Below are positions 38,013 to 45,339 of a stretch of DNA of 51,838 bases, piece after piece. Position 1 is the stretch's first letter; each line of letters opens with the position of its first letter. A program made the translations under genes and the position numbers. The stretch covers positions 1 through 51,838 of the forward strand of contig JAFGVP010000063.1 in assembly GCA_016937945.1 (NCBI GenBank), written 5' to 3'. Origin of the DNA: Pontiellaceae bacterium (GTDB taxonomy: Bacteria > Verrucomicrobiota > Kiritimatiellia > Kiritimatiellales > Pontiellaceae). The notes beneath the pieces are model-generated. The model did no database searches. It was not told the DNA's origin and was given only the letters and a program-made list of their open reading frames with translations.

Positions 38013-38458
38013 GTTGCTTTTCCTCGTTAATATATGATCGGAAAGTAAATTAGACCATCTCAGTACTCAATAAAAAATAACCAAAAATATGTGTCCTTAT
38101 CTATCACCTTTTAGATGTTTTGCCGTTTTACCCGAAAAAACGGCAGCACCAAGGCCTGACGAAACCTCCTTTTTACCCTGAAACCCGAAAAAATGCCGTT
38201 ATTATTCGTCTTCAACGATCAACTCTCCGACAATTCAGAAATCCGCACACCGCTGCCGATACCCTCTTCCAACGACGGCCGGACCTCTATTTTGTAGCAG
38301 TTTATCATAAGGATTTCCATCTAAAGCGAAGAGGGTTTCGCATGAAGCTTTCAGGCTGCCGGGATCGGATCTATCTCGAATCCGGCTTTCATCACAACGT
38401 CCGATCTGGTTTAAACAACCGCCCGGGCGTTTTTCGTCCCGGACAGGAGAGTGATACC
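38013..38458. other. Divergent aceE-nfo intergenic region
   Basis: 446 bp holding the promoters of aceEF (left) and nfo (right). A perfect inverted repeat, TGCCGTTTT at 38121-38129 with AAAACGGCA at 38136-38144, lies about 110 bp upstream of aceE, and a further TGCCGTT half-site occurs near 38192. It could be an operator for pyruvate dehydrogenase control. It has no terminal T-run. The frame of nfo is open back to 38120, but the Arg-rich extension is not protein-like and the good ribosome site is at the later ATG. Confidence 0.4.
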
Positions 38459-39304
38459 ATGAAATATATCGGAGCCCACGTGAGCGCAAGCGGCGGAGTT
38501 GAAAATGCCCCGCTCAATGCGGCAGAAATCGGAGCAAACGCCTTTGCACTGTTCACCAAGAACCAGCGCCAATGGGTGGCGAAGCCGCTGACAACCGAAA
38601 GCATTGACGCCTTCCGCAAAAACTGCGCAGCGCATAATTTCTTCCCGGCGAGTATTCTCCCCCACGACAGCTATCTCATTAACCTCGGCCACCCCGAAGC
38701 CGACAAACTGGAAAAATCACGCGAGGCCTTCCTCGACGAAATGCAGCGTTGCGAAACCCTCGGACTCGACCGGCTCAACTTTCATCCGGGCAGCCACCTT
38801 AAACTGGTTCCGGAATCCGAATGCCTTGCCACGATTGCCGAATCAATCAACATTGCTCTAAGCAAAACCAGCGGCGTGACCGCCGTGATCGAAAATACCG
38901 CCGGACAGGGGACCAACCTCGGATTCCGTTTTGAACATCTCGCGGAAATCATTGATCAGGTTGAAGACAAATCGCGCGTTGGGGTCTGCCTCGATACCTG
39001 CCACAGCTTTGCCGCCGGCTACGACCTGCTGACCGCCGATTCCTGCGAAACCGTCTTTACAGAATTCGATCAGGTGGTCGGCTTTTCCTATTTGCGGGGC
39101 ATGCACCTGAACGATTCCAAGAAAGGCCTCGGCAGCAAGGTGGACCGCCATCACAGTCTCGGCAAAGGAGAGCTTGGACTCGAAGTGTTTAAATATGTCA
39201 TGAACGATCCGCGTTTTGACGATATGCCGCTCATTCTGGAAACCATCGACGAAACCATCTGGGCAGACGAAATCAAACTGCTGCGCAGTTACGAAAGGAA
39301 GTAG
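38459..39304 (+). CDS. nfo: Deoxyribonuclease IV (AP endonuclease)
   Basis: 281 aa, the normal length for endonuclease IV, a tri-zinc TIM-barrel enzyme that cuts DNA 5' to abasic sites in base excision repair. It opens with [16 protein letters not shown]. The zinc ligand blocks are all seen: [70 protein letters not shown] and LILET near the C-terminus. The ATG at 38459 has AGGAG nine bases upstream. The stop codon touches a palindromic repeat element that separates it from the next gene. Confidence 0.96.
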   Translation: MKYIGAHVSASGGVENAPLNAAEIGANAFALFTKNQRQWVAKPLTTESIDAFRKNCAAHNFFPASILPHDSYLINLGHPEADKLEKSREAFLDEMQRCETLGLDRLNFHPGSHLKLVPESECLATIAESINIALSKTSGVTAVIENTAGQGTNLGFRFEHLAEIIDQVEDKSRVGVCLDTCHSFAAGYDLLTADSCETVFTEFDQVVGFSYLRGMHLNDSKKGLGSKVDRHHSLGKGELGLEVFKYVMNDPRFDDMPLILETIDETIWADEIKLLRSYERK

Positions 39305-39364
39305 CCACAAAAAACACAAGAAGCGATGCACCTCGATTTCGTGTCTTTCTGTATGCATTGTGGC
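39304..39364. repeat. REP-like palindromic element between nfo and the TrmJ-like gene
   Basis: GCCACAA at 39304-39310 pairs with TTGTGGC at 39358-39364, and an inner imperfect pair (39312-39322 with 39338-39348) extends the stem. The sequence type (CCACAAAAAACACAAGAA) resembles short extragenic palindromes dispersed in many bacterial genomes. Only one copy is recognised in this window. Confidence 0.5.
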
Positions 39365-39372
39365 CATCAAAA

Positions 39373-40116
39373 ATGAATCTACTGGATAACATCAGAATCG
39401 TCCTCGTAAACCCGATGTTCGGCGGGAATCTGGGATCCATCTGCCGCGCGATGAACAATAACGGTATCACGGATCTGGCAGTGGTCGATCCGCGCCCGGA
39501 CATGGATATGGATGAGGCCCGCAAATTTTCCTGCAACGCCCGCGCCCAGCTGGAAGCCCGTAAGGAGTTTTCCACGTTTGAGGAGGCGATTGCCGACTGC
39601 ACTGTCGTGGCGGCAACGTCGGCCCGGACCGGCTTCTATCGCGACACCTCCTACACCCCGCGTGAATTTGCACCGGTCGCACTGGAAAGCGCCAAAGATC
39701 ACAAAATCGCACTCGTGTTCGGGCGCGAGGATAAAGGGCTACTCAACGAGGAGCTGGCAATGTGTTCGCATATCATCCAGATTCCGTCGAGCGATCTCTA
39801 TACTTCGCTCAACCTCTCGCACGCCGTGTATGTCTGCTGCTACGAAATCTTCAGCGCAACCGGCATCTTTGAACCGTCTGAAGAATCTGCGCCGGAGGCC
39901 GATGCGGCACTGCGCGAACGCATGTTCGGTATGTGGCGGGAAATGATGATCGAAACCCAGTTTGTCCACGATCAGAAACTGGACCATATGATGATGGGCC
40001 TGCGACGCATTTTTAATCGGGGAAAGCTGACCGTACCCGACTGCAAGATTCTCATGGGTCTGGCGAAGCAGTCGATGTGGGTCGCCGACCAGTGGAAAAA
40101 GAACCGTTCCGATTAA
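39373..40116 (+). CDS. trmJ: TrmH-family RNA methyltransferase, TrmJ-like
   Basis: 247 aa SPOUT-class enzyme with the three knot motifs: motif 1 GGNLGSICRAMNNNGI, motif 2 ALVFGREDKGLLNEEL, and motif 3 IQIPSSDLYTSLNLSHAVYV. TrmJ methylates the 2'-O of nucleotide 32 in tRNA; the C-terminal helical extension (ETQFVHDQKLDHMMMGLRRI) is the dimerisation part typical of TrmJ. The closely related TrmL/LasT branches are alternatives. The ATG at 39373 is preferred over an in-frame TTG at 39358 that falls within the palindromic repeat. No Shine-Dalgarno is seen. It converges on the lipoprotein gene with nine bases between stops. Confidence 0.85.
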   Translation: MNLLDNIRIVLVNPMFGGNLGSICRAMNNNGITDLAVVDPRPDMDMDEARKFSCNARAQLEARKEFSTFEEAIADCTVVAATSARTGFYRDTSYTPREFAPVALESAKDHKIALVFGREDKGLLNEELAMCSHIIQIPSSDLYTSLNLSHAVYVCCYEIFSATGIFEPSEESAPEADAALRERMFGMWREMMIETQFVHDQKLDHMMMGLRRIFNRGKLTVPDCKILMGLAKQSMWVADQWKKNRSD

Positions 40117-40125
40117 TTCCGCTTT

Positions 40126-40401
40126 TTACAGCGGGTCGTCTCCTTCAAGCTCCTGCAGCGCATTTTCAGACAATTCTTTGAGAATCCTGAAGTGGTTGAT
40201 CATAACATCCCGCTGCTTATGCACCATCTTACGGGAAGCCTGAATCTGCCGCTCCAGCGATTCGATCTGATCGTGTTGCGCAGCCAGCTCAGGCCCGACA
40301 ACGGCGTCGTGATTTGCATCGATCATGGACTGCACCGTCGACTTCGAGACGCATCCGCTTAACAGCAATCCTGCCAGCATCAATATCCATCCAGCTTTCA
40401 T
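40126..40401 (-). CDS. Small lipoprotein
   Basis: 91 aa. The signal peptide (KAGWILMLAGLLLSG) ends in a lipobox LLSGC, so the mature protein is probably lipid-anchored through Cys17. The rest is one long charged, mostly helical stretch (DQIESLERQIQASRKMVHKQ) that could form a coiled coil. No family is recognised. The ATG at 40401 has AAAGGGG a few bases upstream. It is divergent from the RNase D-like gene, with 72 bp between. Confidence 0.8.
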   Translation of the reverse strand: MKAGWILMLAGLLLSGCVSKSTVQSMIDANHDAVVGPELAAQHDQIESLERQIQASRKMVHKQRDVMINHFRILKELSENALQELEGDDPL

Positions 40402-40462
40402 ACCTGCCCCTTTCTCTTGCCTTCAGCTCAAGGTAATATACCCTAGGGATTTTTGAACAAGG

Positions 40463-40468
40463 TATAAT
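40463..40468 (+). promoter_or_regulatory. TATAAT hexamer five bases before a start codon
   Basis: A consensus -10 box TATAAT ends at 40468, with the ATG of the exonuclease gene at 40474. If used, transcription would begin at or within a base or two of the ATG and give a leaderless mRNA. No TTGACA-like -35 is found at the usual distance. Confidence 0.3.
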
Positions 40469-40473
40469 TCATC

Positions 40474-41082
40474 ATGACGGCTAAAAATTCGCTTCCGGAA
40501 AAGCGCCACATCAGCAAATCAGAGATTAACGAACTTCCGATGAAGGCCTACGACGGCCCGATTCACCTGATCAACACCCCGGAAGCCGCCGAGAACGCCG
40601 CCCGGAAACTGATCAATGAACCGCTTTTGGGATTCGATACGGAAACCCGCCCGGCCTTTCGAAAAGGCGAAAGCTATGATCCGTCACTCCTGCAGCTGGC
40701 CACCGGATCAGACGTATATCTATTTCAGATCCAGCAATGCGGCCTCACACCAGCCCTGATCGAGGTGCTTTCCAGCAGCACGATTGTTAAAGCCGGCGTG
40801 GCCCTTGATCGCGATGTCAGCGAGTTGCAGGCCATGACCCCGTTCACTCCGGGCGGATTCGTTGAACTGGCCACGTACGCCAAGGAAGCAAGAATCAAAA
40901 ATCTGGGACTGCGCGGCCTGACGGCCATTCTCTTTGGATTCCGGATTTCAAAAAAGGAACAGGTTTCCAACTGGGCACGGAAAGAACTGACTGAATCTCA
41001 GCAGATTTATGCAGCAACCGACGCATGGCTGGGCCGGAAAATATATCTGGAATTCCAGGGCGCCGGACTGATTCCTTCGTAA
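40474..41082 (+). CDS. 3'-5' exonuclease, RNase D/WRN-like (DEDDy)
   Basis: 202 aa. Motif I is LGFDTETRP (Asp, Glu), motif II KAGVALDRDVSEL (Asp), and motif III YAATDAWLGRKIY with the Tyr at the position that defines DEDDy enzymes. These trim single-stranded 3' ends of RNA or DNA. There is no HRDC domain, so it is a single-domain WRN-exonuclease-like protein rather than a full RNase D. An AAGG lies about 11 bases upstream, a weak site, and the possible leaderless promoter is noted separately. Confidence 0.87.
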   Translation: MTAKNSLPEKRHISKSEINELPMKAYDGPIHLINTPEAAENAARKLINEPLLGFDTETRPAFRKGESYDPSLLQLATGSDVYLFQIQQCGLTPALIEVLSSSTIVKAGVALDRDVSELQAMTPFTPGGFVELATYAKEARIKNLGLRGLTAILFGFRISKKEQVSNWARKELTESQQIYAATDAWLGRKIYLEFQGAGLIPS

Positions 41083-41248
41083 TCCCGTATCCGTGATCGG
41101 ATGCCCCCTCATCCAGGACATATATGTATAATTACGAATCAGCATGCGCAATTGTGGCGTCTTTTTTGTAGCATCTCCCCGCTTCACAAGAACCAAAAAA
41201 ATTTATATATCGTTACTGAAGTGTACCTTACGAATTAACAAGTGTTTA

Positions 41249-41263
41249 TGGCACAGCTATTGC
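41249..41263 (+). promoter_or_regulatory. Consensus sigma-54 promoter (-24/-12)
   Basis: TGGCACAGCTATTGC fits TGGCAC-N5-TTGC perfectly, with GG and GC 12 bases apart. Transcription would start near 41275 and run right, away from the preceding exonuclease and into a region without a standard gene. An AT-rich upstream stretch could hold an enhancer-binding site. Confidence 0.7.
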
Positions 41264-41313
41264 GTACCGTTTTAGTCATATATGATTTTTAATACTGCAA
41301 CCGGATGGGTTGA

Positions 41314-41415
41314 ATGAAAGCAAATCTACATAACCTTAAGCGGACGATTGACCTCAACGGACGATCCTGTCGAAGAAACTTCTCCTCCCTCCTCCGAAAG
41401 GGACGGCAACAGTAA
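41314..41415 (+). CDS. Possible 33-residue peptide ORF
   Basis: Reads MKANLHNLKRTIDLNGRS and continues basic to a TAA at 41413-41415. It begins about 40 bases after the predicted sigma-54 start site. The peptide is strongly basic with Ser-rich C-terminal half. The upstream GGATGGG is only a weak ribosome site. It could be a leader peptide. Confidence 0.2.
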   Translation: MKANLHNLKRTIDLNGRSCRRNFSSLLRKGRQQ

Positions 41416-41544
41416 TCCCCACCCTGCCGACGGAAGGTTTTGATTCCGGCGGTTCATTATCGATTTCCCATCAGCCGGATTCCATCCAGCTGGTGTATTC
41501 GAACACACCCAGAAACAGGTACAGGAGGTGATTACAGTGCAACA

Positions 41545-41625
41545 ATGAAGACGGATAGCTCGAAAAAAAGCGGCGTCCGGCTCTCCATAAAAGCCGGACG
41601 AATCAGAAAGAGAACGATCAACTGA
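41545..41625 (+). CDS. Possible 26-residue basic peptide ORF
   Basis: Begins MKTDSSKKSG and contains VRLSIKAGRIRKR. The IKAG element with flanking basic residues recalls very short conserved bacterial peptides with KxxIKAG-type motifs, but this is from memory and unverified. AGGAGG lies 17 bases upstream, too far to be ideal, and the frame is also open from a TTG at 41440. The codons for GVRLSIKAG coincide with a nine-base hairpin, so the sequence may be conserved for RNA structure rather than protein. Confidence 0.2.
   Translation: MKTDSSKKSGVRLSIKAGRIRKRTIN
41574..41600 (+). other. Strong RNA hairpin
   Basis: A perfect nine-base inverted repeat, CGTCCGGCT (41574-41582) with AGCCGGACG (41592-41600), and a nine-base loop. 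No T-run follows, so it is structural rather than a terminator. Confidence 0.6.
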
Positions 41626-41641
41626 ACCATGGAGGTATGCC

Positions 41642-41692
41642 ATGCGTTATGGAATCAAAATCTGGTTTCCGGCCGTCGGCGGATTTACCTGA
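41642..41692 (+). CDS. Possible 16-residue peptide with ideal ribosome binding site
   Basis: MRYGIKIWFPAVGGFT, stop at 41690-41692. GGAGG at 41631-41635 precedes the ATG by six bases, the best translation signal of the region. The size is that of a leader peptide or small precursor peptide. No homologue is recalled. Confidence 0.25.
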   Translation: MRYGIKIWFPAVGGFT

Positions 41693-41738
41693 AAGTGACC
41701 GCATGAAAATGCGATCGCGCCGGCAATAAGACCTGAAC

Positions 41739-41771
41739 AAAAAAAAGGTGCCTTGGGAGGGGCACCTTTTT
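41739..41771. terminator. Bidirectional rho-independent terminator
   Basis: GGTGCC (41747-41752) pairs with GGCACC (41761-41766) across an eight-base loop, flanked by eight As on the left and five Ts on the right, which lengthen the stem. On the minus strand it ends in eight Ts, suiting the thioredoxin gene 24 bp away; on the plus strand it would end the sigma-54 transcript. Confidence 0.9.
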
Positions 41772-41794
41772 GATTTTCAGGATCCTGAATGGAT

Positions 41795-42115
41795 CTAGAG
41801 TTCAGCGGAAATCGCCGATACCAGAGCAGCCTGCTGCTGAAGTCCGACAAACTGCTGCTTGCTTTCGCCATCCTTAAGCAGGATCAGCGTAGGAATAGAG
41901 CGGATACCGTACTTGGCGGCAAGCTCAGGACTTTCATCCACATTCACCTTGGCGATTACCGCCTTATCGCCGATTTCAGCAGCCACCTTCTCAAGAATCG
42001 GTCCCTGCATTTTGCACGGCCCGCACCACGGCGCCCAGAAATCAACCAGAACCACGCCGCTTTTGGTGGCTTCTTCATAACTATTACCATTCAGATCAAT
42101 AACACCTTCTGCCAT
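41795..42115 (-). CDS. trxA: Thioredoxin
   Basis: 106 aa, the standard thioredoxin length and a complete single domain. The redox centre is FWAPWCGPCKM (WCGPC at about residues 30-34), with the conserved buried Asp in VDFWAPW and the cis-Pro loop RSIPTLILLKDG. It reduces protein disulfides in the cytoplasm. AGGAG lies eight bases before the ATG. The strong terminator 24 bp downstream and about 100 bp of empty sequence upstream suggest a single-gene unit. Confidence 0.95.
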   Translation of the reverse strand: MAEGVIDLNGNSYEEATKSGVVLVDFWAPWCGPCKMQGPILEKVAAEIGDKAVIAKVNVDESPELAAKYGIRSIPTLILLKDGESKQQFVGLQQQAALVSAISAEL

Positions 42116-42217
42116 TTCTCAACTCCTGTTTTATTTATCAAATCGGACGTATCATTTCATCTTACGTTCAAAAAGCAAACAAAATGAATCCGGGCCCGGC
42201 AGACCGGACAACACGGA

Positions 42218-42724
42218 TTACCATCCATTTGGATGAATTCTTGTTTCGTCGTAGCGATATTCAGGCGGAAGCACTTCATTCGGCACTCCCATGGCAATCA
42301 GAGCAAACGGCGTCACTGCTTCGGGCATATTCAGTACCTTGCGGCACAGATTGACCCGCTCTTCCAAAGGATACACAGCAATCCACACACAACCGATGCC
42401 GATATCATGTGCCGCGAGCTGCATGTTCTGGGCGGCACAGGAACAATCCTGCGGCCAGAAGCCCGGATAGATCTCCTTGCCCGGCTCTCCGCATACCAGC
42501 ACCATAAAGGTGGATTCGGCCAGCATTTCCGTTCCGCCCATCTGCGTGAACTGAGCAATGACTTCCGGATCGTCCATTGTAACAAAATGCCAGGGGCGTG
42601 CATCGGCCGCCGACGGCGCATTCATCGCGGCCTCGAGAATAATCTTTCGTTCGTCCGCTGTAACAGGTTCGTTGGTCCAGCTGCGGACGCTGCGGCGCGA
42701 CATGATTGCCTTGATCGTTTCCAT
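42218..42724 (-). CDS. Nitroreductase-family flavoprotein
   Basis: 168 aa FMN-dependent oxidoreductase of the nitroreductase superfamily. The N-terminal FMN-phosphate motif is IMSRRSVRSW, followed by AAMNAPSAADARPWHFV, and late in the chain IGCVWIAVYPLEERV and FALIAMGVPNE, typical of the short NADH/NADPH-dependent branch. Physiological substrates are not predictable. The ATG at 42724 has AAAGGA six bases upstream; the frame is open to 42874 but the extension is not protein-like. It is divergent from the RlmD-like gene. Confidence 0.9.
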   Translation of the reverse strand: METIKAIMSRRSVRSWTNEPVTADERKIILEAAMNAPSAADARPWHFVTMDDPEVIAQFTQMGGTEMLAESTFMVLVCGEPGKEIYPGFWPQDCSCAAQNMQLAAHDIGIGCVWIAVYPLEERVNLCRKVLNMPEAVTPFALIAMGVPNEVLPPEYRYDETRIHPNGW

Positions 42725-42888
42725 GCAAAATCCTTTCGTTAAAGAAACAGGATACTGAACCATGAAAACGGTGCAAACGTTTTTGAGTGGAAGCCGTGCC
42801 GCTTCGTCGGTACAGCCTGTACGCAGACTCGGAATATGTTCCGCAGTTTGTTTGCCACAAACCGCTCTCTTCATTATCTTTCCGCGCC

Positions 42889-44325
42889 ATGTACAAGAAG
42901 AAACAGACAGTGGAGGTCGAGATTATCGACCTGGGAGAGAAGAACCAATGCTTCGGACGGCTTGAAGACGGCATAGCCATCTTTGTGCAGGGGCCGGCGG
43001 CCGTCGGCGATGTTGTTCAGGCGGAAATCTTTAAAATAAAGAAGAAATATCTGGCCGCCCGGTTTCTGAGCGTCGTCAAACCCTCACCCCACCGGATTGA
43101 TCCGGTCTGCCGCTACTTCGGCCTTTGCGGCGGCTGCAAATGGCAGCACATGGATTATACCGAACAGCTCCGGCTGAAACGCAAGCAGGTGCAGGATGCA
43201 CTCGAACACATCGGCGGATTCAAGGAGATCGACTGCGCTCCCTGCCTGCCGGCGCCGGACCTGCTGGGTTACCGCAATAAAATGGATTTTTCGTTTACCG
43301 ATCTGCGTTATCTCACGTCGGAAGAAATCGATATTGAACCGGACCAACACGAAAAACCGGTCGACTTTGCACTGGGTTTCCATGCCCCGGGATGTTTTTC
43401 CAAGGCGATCGACATTGACCACTGCGATCTTTCCACGCCGGAAATGAATATTACGCTGAATACGGTGCGCAGGTTCTGCCTGCAGCATCGGGAAGAGCTG
43501 CCGATTTACTCAACACACACGCATACTGGTGAGCTTCGCAACCTCGTGGTCCGTCATGGCGGCCATACCGGCGAGTTCATGGTCAATCTCGTCACGTCCA
43601 CACATAACCCAGAACTGATGCAGAAACTCTGCGAAACACTCAAGAATGCTCTCGGAGATCGGCTGACCACCTTCGTCAACAACATCACCTCCTCAAAAAA
43701 TACCGTGGCTTTCGGCGAAAAAGAGTATGTGCTGCACGGTCCAGGAACCATTACCGACCGGCTGGGCGATTATACCTATCGCATTTCCGCAAACTCCTTT
43801 TTCCAGACCAACACCACCCAGGCGGAAACCCTTTATAACCAGATTCTGGATATCGCCCGCCTCAAGCCGGAGGACATCGTATATGACCTGTTCTGCGGAA
43901 CCGGATCAATCGCCCTGTTTGCTTCCGGCCATTGCCGAAAGGTACTTGGCGTCGAGGTAGTGGAAAGTTCTGTGAACGATGCCCGTGAAAATGCAAAACG
44001 CCACGAGGTCGAAAACTGCGAATTTATCAGGATCGACCTGAAGGATATTGCCGATATTGAAGCCGAGATGCGCGAATTCGGCCATCCAGATGTGGTGATC
44101 ACCGATCCGCCGCGCGCCGGCATGAACCCGAAAGCCGTTAAGATGCTCCTGAAAATGGCACCGCCGACTATTATTTATGTCAGTTGCAATCCGGCATCAC
44201 TGGCCCGGGATGGACAGATGCTCTGCGAGGACCGCGCATACCGGCTTGTGGAATGCCACCCCGTCGACATGTTCCCACAGACCAATCATGTCGAAAGTGT
44301 CGCCCGCTTTGAGCGGGTCGATTAA
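42889..44325 (+). CDS. rlmD: 23S rRNA (uracil-5-)-methyltransferase, RlmD-like
   Basis: 478 aa class I SAM-dependent RNA m5U methyltransferase. A TRAM-like N-terminal domain (~1-65) is followed by the 4Fe-4S cysteines CRYFGLCGGCKW (C74, C80, C83, with a later Cys). The methyltransferase domain has NSFFQTNTTQAE, VYDLFCGTGSIALF, DPPRAGMN and the catalytic Cys in YVSCNPASLARD. Members methylate U1939 or U747 of 23S rRNA; without alignment RlmD, RlmC-like and RlmCD cannot be separated, so the symbol is provisional. The ATG at 42889 gives the conventional N-terminus and no Shine-Dalgarno is visible. Its 3' end overlaps the convergent zinc-finger-like gene by four bases. Confidence 0.88.
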   Translation: MYKKKQTVEVEIIDLGEKNQCFGRLEDGIAIFVQGPAAVGDVVQAEIFKIKKKYLAARFLSVVKPSPHRIDPVCRYFGLCGGCKWQHMDYTEQLRLKRKQVQDALEHIGGFKEIDCAPCLPAPDLLGYRNKMDFSFTDLRYLTSEEIDIEPDQHEKPVDFALGFHAPGCFSKAIDIDHCDLSTPEMNITLNTVRRFCLQHREELPIYSTHTHTGELRNLVVRHGGHTGEFMVNLVTSTHNPELMQKLCETLKNALGDRLTTFVNNITSSKNTVAFGEKEYVLHGPGTITDRLGDYTYRISANSFFQTNTTQAETLYNQILDIARLKPEDIVYDLFCGTGSIALFASGHCRKVLGVEVVESSVNDARENAKRHEVENCEFIRIDLKDIADIEAEMREFGHPDVVITDPPRAGMNPKAVKMLLKMAPPTIIYVSCNPASLARDGQMLCEDRAYRLVECHPVDMFPQTNHVESVARFERVD

Positions 44326-45242
44326 AGAACCTCGCTGCTCCGGGCATCCGCCTCTGCCCCGACGGCGGAGTCGGAATAATCCGAATCGGCCGGTTCTTCA
44401 CCCGGCCGGGGCGGGAGCGGCTTCCCCTGACGGAAGGCATTCAGTCGCATAGTATAAATAACCAGCTCCGCCTTAACCATCTCTTCATTTAAAATCTTAC
44501 CCGAACCTCCGCAGGCTTCGCACTTAAACGCCCGCGAACCGGTTCCATTACAAGTCGGGCATTTTCCGGTGCCCTTACAGTGAATACAATGCTGCGGAGC
44601 GGCATTCACCAACAGGGACGGAATTTCACCCGTGCCGTCACACTTCTCACATTTTCCGGTTCCGGCGCACACCCGGCAGGGCGCCACGTGTCCGCCCTTG
44701 CCATCACACGCCACGCAGCTCACATAATACCCGTCCAGATCCAGCATCGTTGCATCCGCGAAGCGATTGGTCACCGCCACATTCAGGCGCTCCGCTGTCG
44801 GGCGGTTTGCCACGATCAGCGACTGCAGAGAACAGACTTTCAGGAGATCATCATCCGCCTTTCCGTTGTAGCGCTCCGATTCAAGAAACGTGACCAGAGC
44901 GCGGGGCATCCCCTTGATGGTTTCCAGAATCGGATAGAGCGAATAAAGATCATAACGCTTGGCCGTCACCGCTGAAACCTGTCCCACAGAATCATCAATC
45001 GCGTAGGCCTTGCGCCAGGCATCCGGAAGCGTCTTATAGTTCAGGAAAAACTGCCCATCATCGTGAATAATCATCAGCCCTTCCGAATTGCGACGCCACA
45101 CAAAGGCATTTTTAAGCACTTTTCCGTCCGGCAGTGTAAACTCGGCAACCGGCTCCTCGGTCAACACCACGATCTTCGCCGCATGCACACTCGCAGCCAT
45201 CATTACAACCGCCAACACAATCCACATAAAATGCCGTACCAT
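44322..45242 (-). CDS. Secreted protein with six DnaJ-type CxxCxGxG motifs
   Basis: 306 aa. A signal peptide (FMWIVLAVVMMAASVHA) precedes an SHD1/SLA1-like N-terminal domain (ADGR-type pattern EFTLPDGKVLKNAFVWRR and FFLNYKTLPDAWRKAY). The middle helical part leads to six motifs in a row: CVACDGKG, CRVCAGTG, CEKCDGTG, CIHCKGTG, CPTCNGTG and CEACGGSG. DnaJ has four such repeats binding two zincs; six would suit three zincs. There is no J domain, so this is not a co-chaperone by itself. An acidic, low-complexity tail follows. GGAG lies six bases before the ATG at 45242. It may act as an envelope thiol or metal protein (inference). Confidence 0.8.
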   Translation of the reverse strand: MVRHFMWIVLAVVMMAASVHAAKIVVLTEEPVAEFTLPDGKVLKNAFVWRRNSEGLMIIHDDGQFFLNYKTLPDAWRKAYAIDDSVGQVSAVTAKRYDLYSLYPILETIKGMPRALVTFLESERYNGKADDDLLKVCSLQSLIVANRPTAERLNVAVTNRFADATMLDLDGYYVSCVACDGKGGHVAPCRVCAGTGKCEKCDGTGEIPSLLVNAAPQHCIHCKGTGKCPTCNGTGSRAFKCEACGGSGKILNEEMVKAELVIYTMRLNAFRQGKPLPPRPGEEPADSDYSDSAVGAEADARSSEVL

Positions 45243-45339
45243 GCTCGTCTCCAATATTGATTGATTCACTTTCCGACAATGTACAATACTCCCTGTTTAT
45301 CTCCAAGGAATACGCTTTAGACAATAGTAATACGCATCC

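Larger units (their letters stand above)
41083..41794 (+). ncRNA. Candidate structured transcript from a sigma-54 promoter
   Basis: 712 bp with no conventional gene. From left: an AT-rich stretch, a sigma-54 element (41249-41263), a 33-codon ORF (41314-41415), a pyrimidine tract CTTCTCCTCCCTCCTCC (41379-41395) complementary to Shine-Dalgarno sequences, an 18-bp near-palindrome GGTGTATTCGAACACACC (41492-41509), AGGAGGTGA (41523-41531), a 26-codon ORF containing a strong hairpin (41574-41600), a 16-codon ORF behind GGAGG, and a terminator hairpin at 41739-41771. The order suggests one transcript of about 500 nt that could act as an RNA, encode small peptides, or both. The assignment as RNA is inference. 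Confidence 0.4.

Noticed and set aside
38120..38458. N-terminal extension of endonuclease IV
   Set aside because: The extra 113 residues are Arg-rich and unconserved-looking, while the ATG at 38459 has a good ribosome site and gives the normal family length.
42190..42215. GC-rich palindrome CCGGGCCCGG after the nitroreductase as a terminator
   Set aside because: No convincing loop and T-run arrangement; only a weak alternative stem could form.
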